Positions 30,101 through 43,196 of a stretch of 64,000 nt of DNA are shown here, in pieces. Both the position numbers and the translations under genes were made by a program. Source of the stretch: Strigamia acuminata (lineage: Eukaryota > Arthropoda > Chilopoda > Geophilomorpha > Linotaeniidae); contig OX442318.1 in assembly GCA_949358305.1 (NCBI GenBank), forward strand, positions 13,994,517 to 14,058,516, given 5' to 3'. A model generated the notes under the pieces. The model worked only from the letters and a program-made list of their open reading frames with translations. It made no database searches and had not been told where the DNA came from. The first letter of the stretch is position 1. Each line of letters begins with the position of its first letter.

Positions 30101-32091
30101 TCGTTCGTTTGTTCCTTTCCTACATCTCTTGCGGCAAATTGTGTTGCAGCGAACTGACTTAAAGGCAGTTACACCACAGTCTTTTAAACTTGTTTGTGTT
30201 TTTTAAGCAGTCTAAATGTAAAATTTTGCTGAATAATCCAGAATTTATGGGGTTTTCAACCAACAAACATAAAGTTGTATTTTATTACGCGTGTTTCTAT
30301 AATTATCGATTTCCTATATTTTCATTTACAATTTTATCCAAAAAGCTATAAACGGAGGAAAAAACTGTTGAAAAGAAAAAAAAAATGTCGATATTGAACA
30401 TCCGCCGTCGTCAGCTCATTAATTTAAATCTTTGTGTGTACAAAAGTTCTTCTTAGCAACCTCTGCAACGGAATTGTGGTTTTACATTGAAACAGGGAAT
30501 ATATTCAAACAAAACAGAAAACATGAAGGAAATTGACTGTTTATTGTGCATAGATTTTGAGGGAATAAATCATTTATTACGCTGAATTGACATGCGAAGA
30601 AATGAATAAGTTAGTGCAACAAAGCGCTCTGAAAATTCCAAAACTTTAGATTCAATTCCTGTACTTCAGAACTTTGTACGTTGATAACTCCTTTATTTAT
30701 TGCACTTCAATATAGTAGGCGCATTCAATAACTCATAAACAGTCGTTTAAACAAACTTTTAAAAGTTTTAAAGGGCTGAAAATAAACGACCTAAATAGGT
30801 CATTTAAATCTCCGTGCAACGAGTTTTCTCGTTCAAATCGAACATTTTGGCCGCCATCTTGGGTATTGGCTGTAAACTCACTGACTGTACAGAAGGAAAT
30901 GGAATATTTGGACAGTTTATTCTTTATGAACTTTCTAGGTCGAACATGTTTCCTATGTAGAATTTTACCCGCTTTCTATTGGTGGCAATAATTTGGAACA
31001 AAGTTCACGTCTTTTTTCCATTTGTCAAAAAACCATCTCATTTTTACACTTTTTGGCCAAGATCGGTTAGAAATATTAGAAATGTTCAAAACCTCACCAG
31101 ACTTTTGAATTCCTCGGGTATTTTTACGCTGAGTCTCAAGAAATCTTGCAGCAATATTCAAAGAATAAATTTTTATGGCAAATAATGCATTTTTTTATCA
31201 TTCTGTAAGTTTGACTTTTCACATTTTAACATCTTGGGATTCAAGTTTGGACTTTCTAAACCTGATTCTGAAAATAGGTGAAATTGCATTATAATTTTTC
31301 AAAATGGCCACTGATTACAATGCTGAAACGCCATCACGCTTTAATTTAGCACACAGCATGCAGGAGTAGAAGACTTTTCTCAACCCAGCAGGTACCTGAG
31401 TATAACATAAATTATTGTATGCACCCTATATTAATATTACTATTAAGTTAATAAATGCAATAATAAAACTCCATTTATAACAACCTAAATCATAGATAAA
31501 CTTGACATCTGCAAAACCTGACTACATGAAATCACATTTTTTAAGTTGTCCTATACTTGTTCAACTATTAAAATCCTCAGTTGCATCCATTTAAGATTTA
31601 ACAATGGAATGGACTTTACAGCCTTAAATAAAATTGGCAATAGATTTCCGTTTTCTTGGATCTGCCATATTCGTTCCAATCAAACAATCAGTAGTGGGAA
31701 GCGTCGTAAAAGATCTCCCATTCGCTACACCAGTGAACAAGAAACGATAAATCCACACGATACAACTCAGGCGCATTCACGTGGAAGTCAGTTGCACTTT
31801 ACACTTTATTAGCACTGTTTTTGGACCCGTGACAAGACGGTGCGTCAACGACGTGCTGCTGGTGCCAAACAAGTTTCCCATTGTCCCGGCAGGCGAACAT
31901 CCAAGTGGGCTTCACAAAGGTCAACCTGTTCATTATCCTTCAAAGCCTGATGGCAGATTGCACGTCTTAAATTACATCCAACGTCACTTAATCAAAATGA
32001 GTTAATCTTTCTTTTTGAGACTCACAAAATTGAGGAAAACTATTGAAGAAAAAAGGAATTAAAGTTGGGTTGTATCTTGCGAAACACTACA
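27166..32091. other. Gene-poor AT-rich intergenic DNA
   Basis: I see no supported gene. Near 28148 is a CATGGTTTCCAAACTTTTTTGG-like sequence resembling hAT transposon ends, but no partner end was found. Several short ORFs lack similarity or codon structure. Confidence 0.5.
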
Positions 32092-32208
32092 CAGTCGAGC
32101 CTCGTTATAACGATAATTCGTTATGTCAAAACTGTTTAATACAGTATGGTGTTCTACAAAATGTTACAATATGTTACAACAAAAATTCGTTGTGATGAGG
32201 TTCGACTG
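32092..32208. mobile_element. Pogo-like MITE (117 bp)
   Basis: Ends CAGTCGAGCCTCGTTATAACG and, inverted, a diverged CAGTCGAACCTC sequence. The right end is followed by TA; the left flank reads CA, perhaps a mutated TA. Terminal sequence and TA preference resemble pogo/Tigger-type elements. Confidence 0.5.
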
Positions 32209-33829
32209 TATGACTATCCGCCCTGAGAATCCACTAATTCTCATTGGATGGCTGCTGTGCCAGTGTGTTGATACAAAGGAAATGATCAGCTGATAATCCC
32301 AGCCAATCAAATCACAACACATGTTAGAAAATGAGTCGGCATGGCATTTCCGCAATGAACATGGTATTGGACATTTCCGCTCAAAGTGAATTAATTGTTC
32401 TTTGGAGCGCTCTTAATGTGATCAGTGCCTTCTTTCAATGTGAACAAGTTGTCCGAACTTTTTCTGATGCGTGAGGAAGCCTGTAGTTATTTGCCCGCTT
32501 ATCAATGAGAATTACCGTAGTGGATTCTTCGGGTGGATAGACTTTGGTTAGGTAGTAAGTGCTCTAACAATTCAAAACCACGCAGTATTTGCCAACCATC
32601 GTTCAGAAATTTTGTTTGGATGCCGTTTTCAGGCAGCCATAACATTGACAGGAAGTGAAAAAGAATTTAGTGTTGTCACTTCCTGTAAGCATACGCTTCT
32701 TACCTACAATCCCTCAGTGAGCAGTCGAGTAGTATTTATGTCTGTGGTTCAAGTTAGCGAACGCTCCTTAATAAAATACTGTCGGACTTGGGGGTCGGAT
32801 ATTCACAGTGTCCACAGTCGCCTTTTCAACAACAAATTTGCGGATTCGTTGTCTCTTTTCCAGTGGTTGAAGTCGCACCCGTGACAAGTTAAACAACCCA
32901 TGACCCCAAAATACCAGTTCTCATTATGGCACAAATTCTGTCAGCAATTGATTGAAGAATTAATGTTTTTTGAATATTGTTTGGAAACGAGCAAAACCAT
33001 GCAGAAAAAAAAATTAATGTGTACACTTACCTTTTCAAAATTTTCATTCTTTTTGTGCAACTGCATGTTCAATGTCATCATTCATGGAGTCTCACGGCTG
33101 AAATAAAAAAGTTAATTATAATCAAAAACAACATTTTTTTTCCTGTTCTTATCAAATGTAAATATCAGAAAATTAAATATTAGAAAATTAAAATTGACAA
33201 GAAGAAAAAAAAATCACCAAAAAATGTGTCAACAGAACATTTAATTTTGATTTTGCAATAAAAGCAAGGAAGGGTCTACAGGAAATGAAATTGGCTTCAA
33301 ACTGTTTTAATTAAAACAGTAATTAAAACTTGTATATAATTCCTCTCCCCATACAAACAAAATAAAAAAAAATTCTCATCAAAAATAGAAACCCACCCGT
33401 TGACTCCCACATTGTATCGAACGACAAGACAAAATCCCCATAAAGGAACAAGTGATATCCGTTCCAGTAATCGGGTAAATACCCAATCCAATAACACATT
33501 CATCCTCTCCTTTACATCTTCGCCCTTACACGCCTCAACCAAATCGATATTCCTTTTTGATTCTCTCCGATGAAAAAAAAATTAAAAATAACAGCTCATT
33601 AATTTATTTCATTTCATTCTTAAAAAAAATAATTACTCATTGACATGCTCTTCAGTGTTGCATTCCTCATTAGAAATCTGCTGAATGTCGCTCCCAACAG
33701 AAGATGTAATTTGATGTGTATGTCAAACTTATCTATTTTGTACTTTTTAAACGGTTGAAGATACAGCAAAATTTCCAATTACAAAGTTGTAGAACATTAT
33801 AGAATCTGGTACACTTTAGCGATCACGTT
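32209..33829. other. Intergenic DNA, no gene seen
   Basis: Short ORFs (for example 32612-32884) have no recognisable domain and no convincing splice context. Confidence 0.5.
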
Positions 33830-33929
33830 TTAGCGTCGTCGTGTCGTTTCACCTACGACTGCCCACTTTAGCGATTGGGTTGTTTTAGCGCCATCAAACT
33901 CGCTAAAGTGGGTGGTCGCTAAAGTGGGC
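33830..33929. repeat. CACTTTAGCG-type inverted repeat cluster
   Basis: GCCCACTTTAGCGA (33861-33874) is the exact complement of 33916-33929. A second inverted copy overlaps 33900-33912, and looser copies lie just upstream (about 33830-33850). A small foldback element is likely. Confidence 0.55.
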
Positions 33930-36900
33930 CCTTTAATTTATGTTGTAAAAAATAAAAAATGGAAAAAAATTCAACAACAGCAAATATACAATTAATCTTT
34001 CCCCTCTACGAGCCAACGTAAGGTGGTATCCAAACTTTTGACTCGCCCTGTAGTAATAACAGCCTGACCACAAGAATTAAACTAGCATCTCTTTTCTTAT
34101 CCACAACCCACGGGCGAGAACTAAACTAACATATCCGGCTAAAAATAATTCAAACTTGATGATACACTCCGTCCCTCGAGACCACATCATTAGGCTGAGA
34201 AATTCGCTGCTAATCATATTCATACCAATCCCAACCGGAGACTATTATCTTTATTTTATGATAAATTCATGCAAAAATAATTACATCATCCATTCTCTAA
34301 ACTTATCTCTGGGGTGGGTATGAAATGAGTATAAGCAAACCCACCGGCAGCAGAGTCGTGTTCAACATTTTTTGAACTAGTTCCAACATCTGTTAGGTCG
34401 TCTTCATCTTCACTCGTGTCATTTTCCGAATCTGCTGTCACTCATCCTGCATCTAATTAAAAAAGTTATAACAACAAACTTGGGCTTGTCTAATTTTAAC
34501 ACATGACTTACCCATCAGTTTGATCGTATTGTTGAATAAAAAAGATTTTTTTTCTTCAAAATTTTAAACTTTCTTTGTGCTTTTCAGTATTCATTACCCA
34601 ATTCATTAAAAACTTGACACGTTCCTTTGAGGGTATTAAAGACATTGTGACAATTCACATTCCACAACTCATATTAATTAGAAAATTTATTCCAATGTAA
34701 GTTCCAATTCCAACCGAAAAAAAATCTATTTTTTATTATTAACTTTATGGCACCTGTTAAAACTCCGGCTTACAATTCTCCCATTTTTTGCTTTCGCTTG
34801 AATAAAAAACAAAACTAAATAAAACACACGCACATCAACCAATTATATGCACATTCATAAAACACAAAACCCCCCTTAATAATAGCTCTCCTAATTACAC
34901 CGACAAAGAGTTTTTTTTATTTTATATTAAATGCAAAACTGTTTTTGCAAAACAAAACTTAACCCATTATGCAAATTAAATAAAACTACGATAAGTTGGC
35001 TCAAAAAAATTTAATGTGATTGAATTTTGTGGTTATTTATAGCAAAATGTCAAGTGAAATAATATGCGGACCAATGGTGGTACCAGGTAACAGCCTAGAC
35101 GTTTATTTAGTCTCCAAAAAGTTTAGAATATTCTCTTTTTTGTAGAATATTCCAAATTAATCTAGTGCTGTGGCATAGGGATTTTGTATTGTATAAAACT
35201 GTGTCACGTCAAATGTCTTAACGTAGGCAATTTTACAAAAAAGGTTTTTTTTTTTTTAATTTCATGCATTTTTGTTTGGTAAAAAAAATTCCATTATGAA
35301 TTCTTTTGGATGTAATTCATTTTATCCTGTCTCATTCAACCCCTGTAGTTTCCAACCCGCTAACAAATTTCCAGCTATCCATTTTACGACCGATTATCTT
35401 CTCAATGATAAAAACTCTAGCTCATTTACCAATAAAATTACATGCAAAAAAAAGCTTTAGAAATGCAAACAAAGCTGGCTCATTATAAACTTTTCCCATT
35501 AAACCAATAATTTTTTCTCCAATGCCTTTGAAAATCTTGAAAATGTTTCCATAACAATTTTTTCTCTAGGGAAAAAGATTTGAAGCTTTAATTATATTCA
35601 GTTTCCAACAACACATGCACAAGTGCCAAACTTTACATCCTTATCTAATCAAAGTGCAAAGTTATATGAAAGCCATTGTTACAAAATAAAATGTATGAGT
35701 GTTAAAAATGTTAGCAAACAAGTTGAGAGCTTTTGATAAATGATTCGAGCCGTCTCAGGAGTCCATTTAAGAGAAAATTCAGGTCAACACACAAATCATG
35801 CATGAAATCACCTGCATAATAAACTTGTGTCTAATTGAACAAGTTTTCAGAATTATTAAATATTTTCTCCCTATTATGTGAAGGCATTCAATTAAGGCTT
35901 GCTCTGACTGAATTATGGTGTTTTGAGTGCTTGTTGAGTGCAATTATCTAAACTCTATCTCTCCAGGGAATTAACTACTCAATGACTGCGGCACCAGAAA
36001 AACCTGTAATTGATTAAAAATTGTATTTGAAACTAAAACCATCATACAGAGATTTGAATGCCATTTTTACATCTGGAAATAAAATTACGGTATCCCTGCA
36101 CGCGGGTGACGGGATTCTCCAACCCCTAGACAAACGTATTTAAGGCCAACAACCAACAATATGGAGTCTCTTGTCATTATTTACGTGAGTATGCGTCCCA
36201 AACCAGGATAACCAGTCCCCAGATTACCTCGGCAAAGACCACACCAAGTCACACTATGGCTACTAAAATGGCACCAGTTGAGGTATTGCTTCCCTAAAAT
36301 AATCACTATTTTAATTAGAATCATGGCTGAGAAATAAGCATTTGAAAATCATCAAGTCTTTCCGGCTGACCAAGGAAGGCATATCATGCTAATGGATAAC
36401 AAAATACTGTAAATCAGAAGTTTCATTCCTCAAAAACTACTTATATCCTTAGTAAAACTTGCTTGCATTTTGAGAATATTGGAAGAATCTGACCCAATCC
36501 TCCCTACACTTCCCTAAAGGTCAAACCAAGGTTATCACAAAGGCCATGAAGCTATATCTACTGGACTTCTTTCTACAATGTTATCTTTTTAATTAAAAAA
36601 TAACTCTTGACTATTAAAAGTCAATACTTTGCCAATATGCTAATCCCACATGGTCAGACAACAGTCAACTATAAAGATTGCAATCAACAAACAATGAGTA
36701 AAGGCTGTTCTCTAACTGGTTGTAGATGCCGTAAGATTAAACGCATAAAGTTAATTTCCAAATTTTATTCTACTATAAATCAGCCTGCAGTGCTGCTTAG
36801 AGAAATTGATGTAATCATTTGTCACCATTCATTGTTTCATTCTTGCTGCCATAAATTATCAACTCATTACAGTCAGAATGTGCCAATTTGTGGAAAAAGC

Positions 36901-39900
36901 AGTAACATGCATGTAACACACGTGTAAGTTGCAGTTCATCAAAATTCACCAAATCAGTTCCCGCTTCAACAGATTTATGACAAAACAAACAAAGGCAAAT
37001 TAATTACTCTCTTCACTTACAAGTGAGGTGATGAAGATGGATGATTTCTGGTGAAACATCGTCTACAATAAATTCCACCAGTGACTGATACAGCAGATTA
37101 AACAAGTTGAGTGCAATTAAATTAGCACATATGCAGCCGAATGGGCATTATCTGATTTTAGCGACGTGCATCGAGGCATTCTTCAAGGCGATGAATAATA
37201 GTTAAGTACATTTCAAGTTGGAAAATGCATTTTTAGTTATGAAATTTCATTTTTTAGCTGGGAACGTGCAGTATCCCTTTAACTGACAGGCCATTGATGT
37301 GAAAATTGTTAACCTTTGCTCCTCTCTTCACAAGTTTAATGTCTGCTCAAGGCAGTGAAAGAAATCTTTATCGCATTTCCCGCCACCCAAAGGCTTTTAT
37401 TACGTTAACATTTTTGTATTATTATGTTACTTGGAATTCAAAGCATGCAACACTTCTACAGTAGCATAACTGAGGAAATGAAATGAGTAAAGTTAGTAGA
37501 CTTTATACCTTTTATAACTTTGTAACACCTTGTTCGCACCGAACGAAGCCCTAACTTAGGCTAGCCTTCATTTAGGTGGGATAATTTTGCACCATGAATT
37601 AAAAAGCACACATCCAGGCTAGCAAGTAGACAACAAATCAACTGACGGATTTTTACTGCCCTTTGTACAAGTACAAGCACAAATTACACAGCTTTTCTAA
37701 ATCAGAATCGCTGTTCCCGTATGCTATCTGGCTAAAGAGAAAATTATGGATGTTGTATGGTGACATTTGTGATTGTATTCCTTCCGAAATGCAATGCTAT
37801 CACTATAGATATAAATGTGTCAATTTCTTCACCATCTAGTACATACAACTGGCTTTGCAGTATCTGGTTTAAGCGTGTTTAAACTAAGTTGTATCTATTC
37901 CCTTGGAGTGCTCTTAAATAAATAAATAAATAAATTAGTTTAATAAAATTTAATTTAATAAATTATTTATTAACATGCAGTCTTCACCAATATTGAGAAC
38001 TAGCTGCAAGTGTTAGGCTACCTTCAAATCACATGTTTGCAAACAACAAAAGTGTTTTTTAAAATCATTTCTACGTACTTACATGTATGAGTGCACAAAC
38101 GACGCCAATCTGGTCTGTATGTTGCTCCAACTTCCAATGCATTTTTCTACAATTTGGACCGATATGGGTTGTAGGATCCACTGAGAGCAAGAATGGCTCC
38201 ACTAGTACAAGCAGTTTGCTCAAAGGGCCAATTTCGTTCGGCCAAAAACGATTCACTCCTAAATTGATTAATTAAACCAAAAAGAAAGAACAAATTGAGT
38301 TGGTATTTGCTGTAATGCAATTCTTTTGTAATATCATTGCTTTACTGACAAATTTACCAACTATATAGTTACTCAATGTCATTAATTAGTTAATAAATAT
38401 TTGTTTCGATCTCTTTTGTACCTGTCTTCTGGCATTTAATGTAGAAACGCAAGATTGAGATTGCATCAAAAAGCAAGTAAAGCTGACATTGTAAGTTAGG
38501 TTTAATCTCCCTTCGCTTAGAAATTGAGACACGCACGTGATTGGCATTCATTCACTCCCAATCTTTGGTTTAATCAACAGTCTTCATTCATATTATATTA
38601 AGCAACAAAAACCACACCCGTTTGGGAAAATGCAAGTTTGCACTTGGCTCCAAACTGTGCTATTAAGCCAGCTTGCATTTACACGCTCCGATCAATCCGA
38701 GTTTGACTTTACCGGTTTGAAGTTTTGCATGCGACAACTCCGTCTTTCAACTCGGGATTGCAAAGCTTTTCAATTCTACCGGCTTTCTTGTATTTCCATC
38801 TCAACTGTTTATATTTATTGCAAAAGTTAATTTTTAAAAGGTTTATCTCAATGTGCTCAAACTAATTGGTTTAGGGTTAATTTTTGGTCCTCAACAGATG
38901 CACTCAAAGTGAGGGCGCAATAGTAAACCTATTGGGAAATCCGGCACTGAAATGAGGTCCAACTTAAGTACTAACTAAGATATACTTAATCAAAGTTGTA
39001 ATCAAGAATAAAAGCTCCAATCACAAATTACATCTAAGCTTTAAACAGCTTTAAAGTATTTCCCTTTTGGCTCCTTAGAATTGGAAATAATTAAAGTTGC
39101 CCAATCACAGATTACAACTTTTTGTAGATAACTATTGCAGATCATCTAACCAATATTAAAGGCCCACAATTAGTTAATTATTTTTTTTTATTCAAGTTTG
39201 GATTGGTGCCCAACAGCGGTAATCTCTCTAGAGAGTTTCTTACCAAAGTTTCCTGATTCCTTCCAATTATGATAAGTGAAATGATGAACTTGGAACCAGA
39301 TGACGTCATAATTCCTCTCTCCACTAACAAAAGTAGTATCAATTACCAAGTTGTGCAACTTTGATGTAAAAGAAAAATTCGGAATTGCAGATCCGTCTGT
39401 GAGAAAAAAACAAAGTAATCGTTTAAAATTATCCTAAAAATAGTTTAGTAAATAATACAATTAATTTTTACAATTTTTTTTTTTCATTGAACTGGGCGAT
39501 ATCCACAAGTGATCAATTCAGTATTTTTTAAAATGTGAAGATTTTTATTAGAACCTAACAAAATGTAATGTTATAACGCTTTAAAAATTAAATAATGGCC
39601 GTTTGTCTTTGACTTGTCCACTAATCTGTTTCAAGATGCAAAAAGAGAGCACAATTTAATTTTTGAGAATGATTTCTCCTCTGTCAATCCATACAAGTGG
39701 GGAATTTAAAGATTATTACTGGGAGATAAATGTTTATACTTACTTAGAGGCTGCCATTTTATTTTCCCACAATTCGTTGCATTTATGCTCCATCTAGTGG
39801 TCGAAATGTTCACTATTAAAATCAAGGCTCTTCAAAGAGAACAAAATATGTTTAATCAATTCATTAAATGATTTTAACAGAGAAAATGTTTTATTCTTTA

Positions 39901-41267
39901 CACATGAACACAATCAAGCGACATTGCAATATTTACATATGATAACTTATTTGTGGTAACTCCAAGTTATACTTCAACTGCTAAGCCTTATTATTCTGTA
40001 TGTCAACCAAATAACAAGATAGCAAAGACAACTCCAATAGTGGCTTTTTAACACAAAATAATGTTTTTTTTACACAAACATAACGTTTTTTTAACACAAA
40101 AATAACGTTTTTTTACACAAAAATAACTTTTTTTTTACACAAAAATAATGTTTTTTTACACAAAAATAACTTCCATTATCTAACACTAGAGGTTGCTCTT
40201 CTATCTAAGATAGTGGATGCATAATCTCAAACCCATAAATTTTGTGACTTTTCACACATGTCTTTTATCACACCTATTGGATTAAAATTCTCTCGAAGCG
40301 TCCAGCTGGGAAAATCCAGTGTTCTTGAATTAATTGTTGCACATTTTGTGTGCGTCGTGTGTGCGTTCTGTTTAATCGTAAGTACCGTTTGTTGAACGTT
40401 ATTGAAATATTGAATATAGGAAAGAATTGCACTGGCCCAAGCACTGAAGGTGAAGGGAAGAGAGGAGCAGGAGTGAGCTTTTCTAGCTTCTCACTTTATT
40501 AGCTATATTATTCTAGTTACCTTGATTTGCTAAGATCCTATGTGGACAGAGTAGAAGAGTCTGGCCACATGTCAACACAGGAGTGTTACCTGGTGACAAT
40601 GTGTGCAAACTGCACACGGTAAAGCCATCTGTTGACTAAATGTGCAACTGCACATGGGGATTTGATGGATAAATAATAAATATCACATTCACTTGTGAAT
40701 GGTATCATGTTTATTAGACACTAACAATAGAATAAATCACTTATACTAGCTAGTATAATAATTTATGGTTCCTAATTTTAATCTAACCAATGTTTTTGAT
40801 AATATTTTTTAATTAACACCAAGTGTTTTCTAAGATAATTTACAATTTTGTTATTTATTTATATAGTTTTCTTGACGCAAGTAGCGCCTGAATATCTTTT
40901 ATTCTTATATTAATTGATTAAGATTATGTGATGATCCCTGTAGGCCCGCCGCGGCGAACAGTTTGGGAACCACTGAAGTATACATTTGATTAATGATATC
41001 ATGATACATTTGTAACTCTGATAAGAAGTGAGATATATTTTATCTAACTATCGTTGTTAGCAAAGTAAAAACAGTCAAATTACATCAAGAAAAAACATTT
41101 TGTCCCAGCCAGAATTATTCAGAAATTATTCCCGGGGATAGGTATTATATCTTTTTTTCATGTTAACAAGCACACATTAATTAATTTGTCAATCATTTTC
41201 AATAGTATTAAACACTAACGTTTAATGTTCTAAGTCCAAGATTGAAAATAAACACCAACTATCAACC
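33930..41267. other. Gene-poor AT-rich intergenic DNA
   Basis: I see no supported gene. It contains a tandem array (about 40055-40170) of ACACAAAAATAA with T-runs, and a CAGTTTGGGAACCACTG sequence (40959-40975) resembling one hAT terminal repeat. It also has a reverse CTCF-like motif (39787-39800). Upstream of the Ly6 gene I cannot point to a definite promoter. Confidence 0.5.
40055..40170. repeat. Short tandem repeat, about five units
   Basis: Units of roughly 20-25 bp built from a T-run, ACACAAAAATAA and CGT/TGT. Unit length varies with the T-run. Confidence 0.7.
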
Positions 41268-42580
41268 ATGGTTTCGAATTTTTTTTTCATAATTTTTATC
41301 AGCTTGATATCAACAACAGGTAATTCCTATGCCACAGTTAAACATTGTAGATTGTAAATTGGAATTAATTTTTCCAATTATTACAGATGGGCTTCGCTGT
41401 TACAAATGTCCTTCAAGTCCAAGCCAGGTACCGGTAGGTGATTGTGAAAACAAGATCAAGTTAAGGTCACCAGAACAGACAATTGTCACTTGCAAACCAA
41501 ACCAAAACTATTGCACTATTCGTCGAAAGGAGCGCAACAGCATGAGAGGTCAGAAATAAATAACACCATTATCCACTGTTAAAATTAGGGTTTCTTGCAA
41601 TCATTATTTAGCCAAAAAATAACTATTACCATCTGTTACTGGTACTTTTCAGTGAGTCTAAATCAAAAAATTCAGGAGCTAGCCCCTTTTTCTCAGGAGC
41701 CAGCACATCTATTTTGTAAATACGAGCGAAGAAATAGATATAGATATAGATAGATAGATATAGATATAGATATAATTTTTCAGGTGCTAACGCGACCGGG
41801 CGTCCGGTATTTGACGACCCCCGTCAGTAGGGGGGTAAGCATTGTGCTCCTCCTGGGGGTCAAGTTCTGTATTTGGGGATTGTTCTGTATTTAAATCTTG
41901 TTTTCGTTTAAAAAAGTTAGTCTACTAATAGTTGGAACAATCAAACCTTAAGGTTGTCTAATCATTCTCAGAAAGGGGACTTACGTAAGTCATGCAAACT
42001 GCAATTGTTGGAACGACTTTCTTGAGGACCCAACCCTGCATTAACAACAAGAACTGTGACACTTCAAACACACTGTCTCGATCAGACAACAGGATGAGAA
42101 ATAACGGGGATGCCCAGCAGTACTGACCAGACCCAATACTGCTTAAATTTTGTGTTCTAATGGGATCATGTGCGATATTACTGGAGAACGTGAACAGTTC
42201 AATTTTCCAGTCTTTCTGATTAACTTACCATTAACAATGTACTTGTAACCAAACTTAATGCTAACATTTTTTTTATAGGTAAAGTTGAATCACTGTCCCG
42301 CAACTGTGAAATGCGCCCTCAAGAGATGGAGAAAATAATCAGTGATGATGAGTACATAACATACTTTGTTGCTTGTCAAGAAGATTTATGCAATGATGGC
42401 GATGGAACTACTCACACTCTAGATAAAGAACTTCACAGTGTACACAAACCACTTTTGCCACTTTACGAAGAATTAGTGAACATTGGCAAAAATGAACAAA
42501 ACAAGTGCATTCCTCGTGCACATCTTTTGGTGCTACCATTAATGATCATTATTTGGAAACATCTCATTTCGTATTTCTAA
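41268..42580 (+). CDS. Ly6/uPAR (three-finger) domain protein, GPI-anchored type, three exons (171 aa)
   Basis: Exons 41268-41319, 41387-41548 and 42279-42580, each intron GT-AG and phase 1 (67 and 730 bp). The ATG has a good context (caaccATGg). Exon 1 encodes a hydrophobic signal peptide. Exons 2-3 encode the three-finger domain: CYKC at the start, spaced cysteines including YC, RNC and AC, and the hallmark LCN at the end of the fold. A final hydrophobic run (LLVLPLMIII) after a hydrophilic linker fits a GPI-attachment signal. The mature product would sit outside the plasma membrane. Family members modulate receptors or channels; the partner here is unknown. It is the only host gene I can support in the window. 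Confidence 0.85.
41735..41775. repeat. GATA-type microsatellite in intron 2
   Basis: ATAGAT/ATAGATAG units in the second intron of the Ly6 gene. The rest of that intron has a GC-richer patch (about 41785-41870), possibly a transposon scrap. Confidence 0.75.
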
Positions 42581-42889
42581 ACTTGTAAAAAGTTTGATTA
42601 CATTAAAATTACCTCAAACAATTAAACAAATTATAACACCTGGGACATCTATTGCTACCAGACACGTATCACAATACTGCAATCGTTCTTTTGTGAATCA
42701 GATTAAATGTTCAATAACCGAGAATATTGAGAATCCGGTCATCATTGCCACAATCGATCCAATGTTGCACAGTAATTTTATAATGGGAACTGTCCGTGTC
42801 TCTTCAATTACTTCTCGAATGTTGTTAGCGATGCTGTACACAATGTATGTCTTGTTTTCAGCTGCAGTCATGAGTCTTATAGAAGGATT
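42581..42889. other. 3' flank of the Ly6 gene
   Basis: Likely 3' untranslated DNA. I see no AATAAA before element B; the nearest one is in its LTR (about 42981-42986), so the host transcript might end there. The open frame at 42594-42902 has no similarity and I treat it as chance. Confidence 0.45.
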
Positions 42890-43062
42890 TGTGATATTGT
42901 GATATTATAGTGTAAATATGAGCCACTAGATGGCAGTGTAATCGAGGCGACACCTGGCGCCTGGTGTTACCTTGTATGATTAATAAACCTGAGCGGTACA
43001 CTTTGTATCATGTCATGCTACTGAACAAATCTCCTTTATTATGCCTATTCCACGACACCACA
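42890..43062 (+). repeat. Element B 5' LTR (approximate left edge)
   Basis: The right edge (CACCACA, 43062) is fixed by the primer-binding site. The left edge is a TG at 42890 or 42898; without the partner LTR I cannot decide. It includes AATAAA (about 42981) and a perfect CTCF-consensus sequence (42923-42936). Confidence 0.6.
42923..42936 (+). promoter_or_regulatory. CTCF-like motif in the element B LTR
   Basis: CCACTAGATGGCAG matches all 14 positions of the bilaterian CTCF core CCASYAGRKGGCRS. Binding is untested. Confidence 0.4.
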
Positions 43063-43063
43063 T

Positions 43064-43076
43064 TGGCGACGAGGAT
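43064..43076 (+). other. Primer-binding site of element B
   Basis: TGGCGACGAGGAT directly after the LTR. It complements the 3' end expected for serine tRNAs whose acceptor stem begins GACGAGG. Confidence 0.65.
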
Positions 43077-43196
43077 AAAGAAATTAAATGGAATCCGTCG
43101 ATATCAACGCTGGAAATCCCCATCAAAGAACTTTGATTGTGTGGGTGCGTTGACTAATTGATTATACACCTGTGTTTAGTGTTATTAGTGCGGAAA

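Noticed and set aside
31781-32005. 75-codon frame in a GC-richer patch
   Set aside because: No recognisable domain or flanking splice sites; could be an old transposon scrap.
36153-36280. Possible exon starting ATGGAGTCTCTTGTC with a GTGAGT-like donor
   Set aside because: No matching acceptor or continuing frame; too little support.
40959-40975. hAT-like terminal repeat CAGTTTGGGAACCACTG
   Set aside because: Only one end was found, with no partner or 8-bp duplication, so an element cannot be delimited. The same applies to the sequence near 28148.
42594-42902. 102-residue open frame after the Ly6 gene
   Set aside because: No similarity, runs into the LTR of element B, and lies where the host 3' untranslated region is expected.
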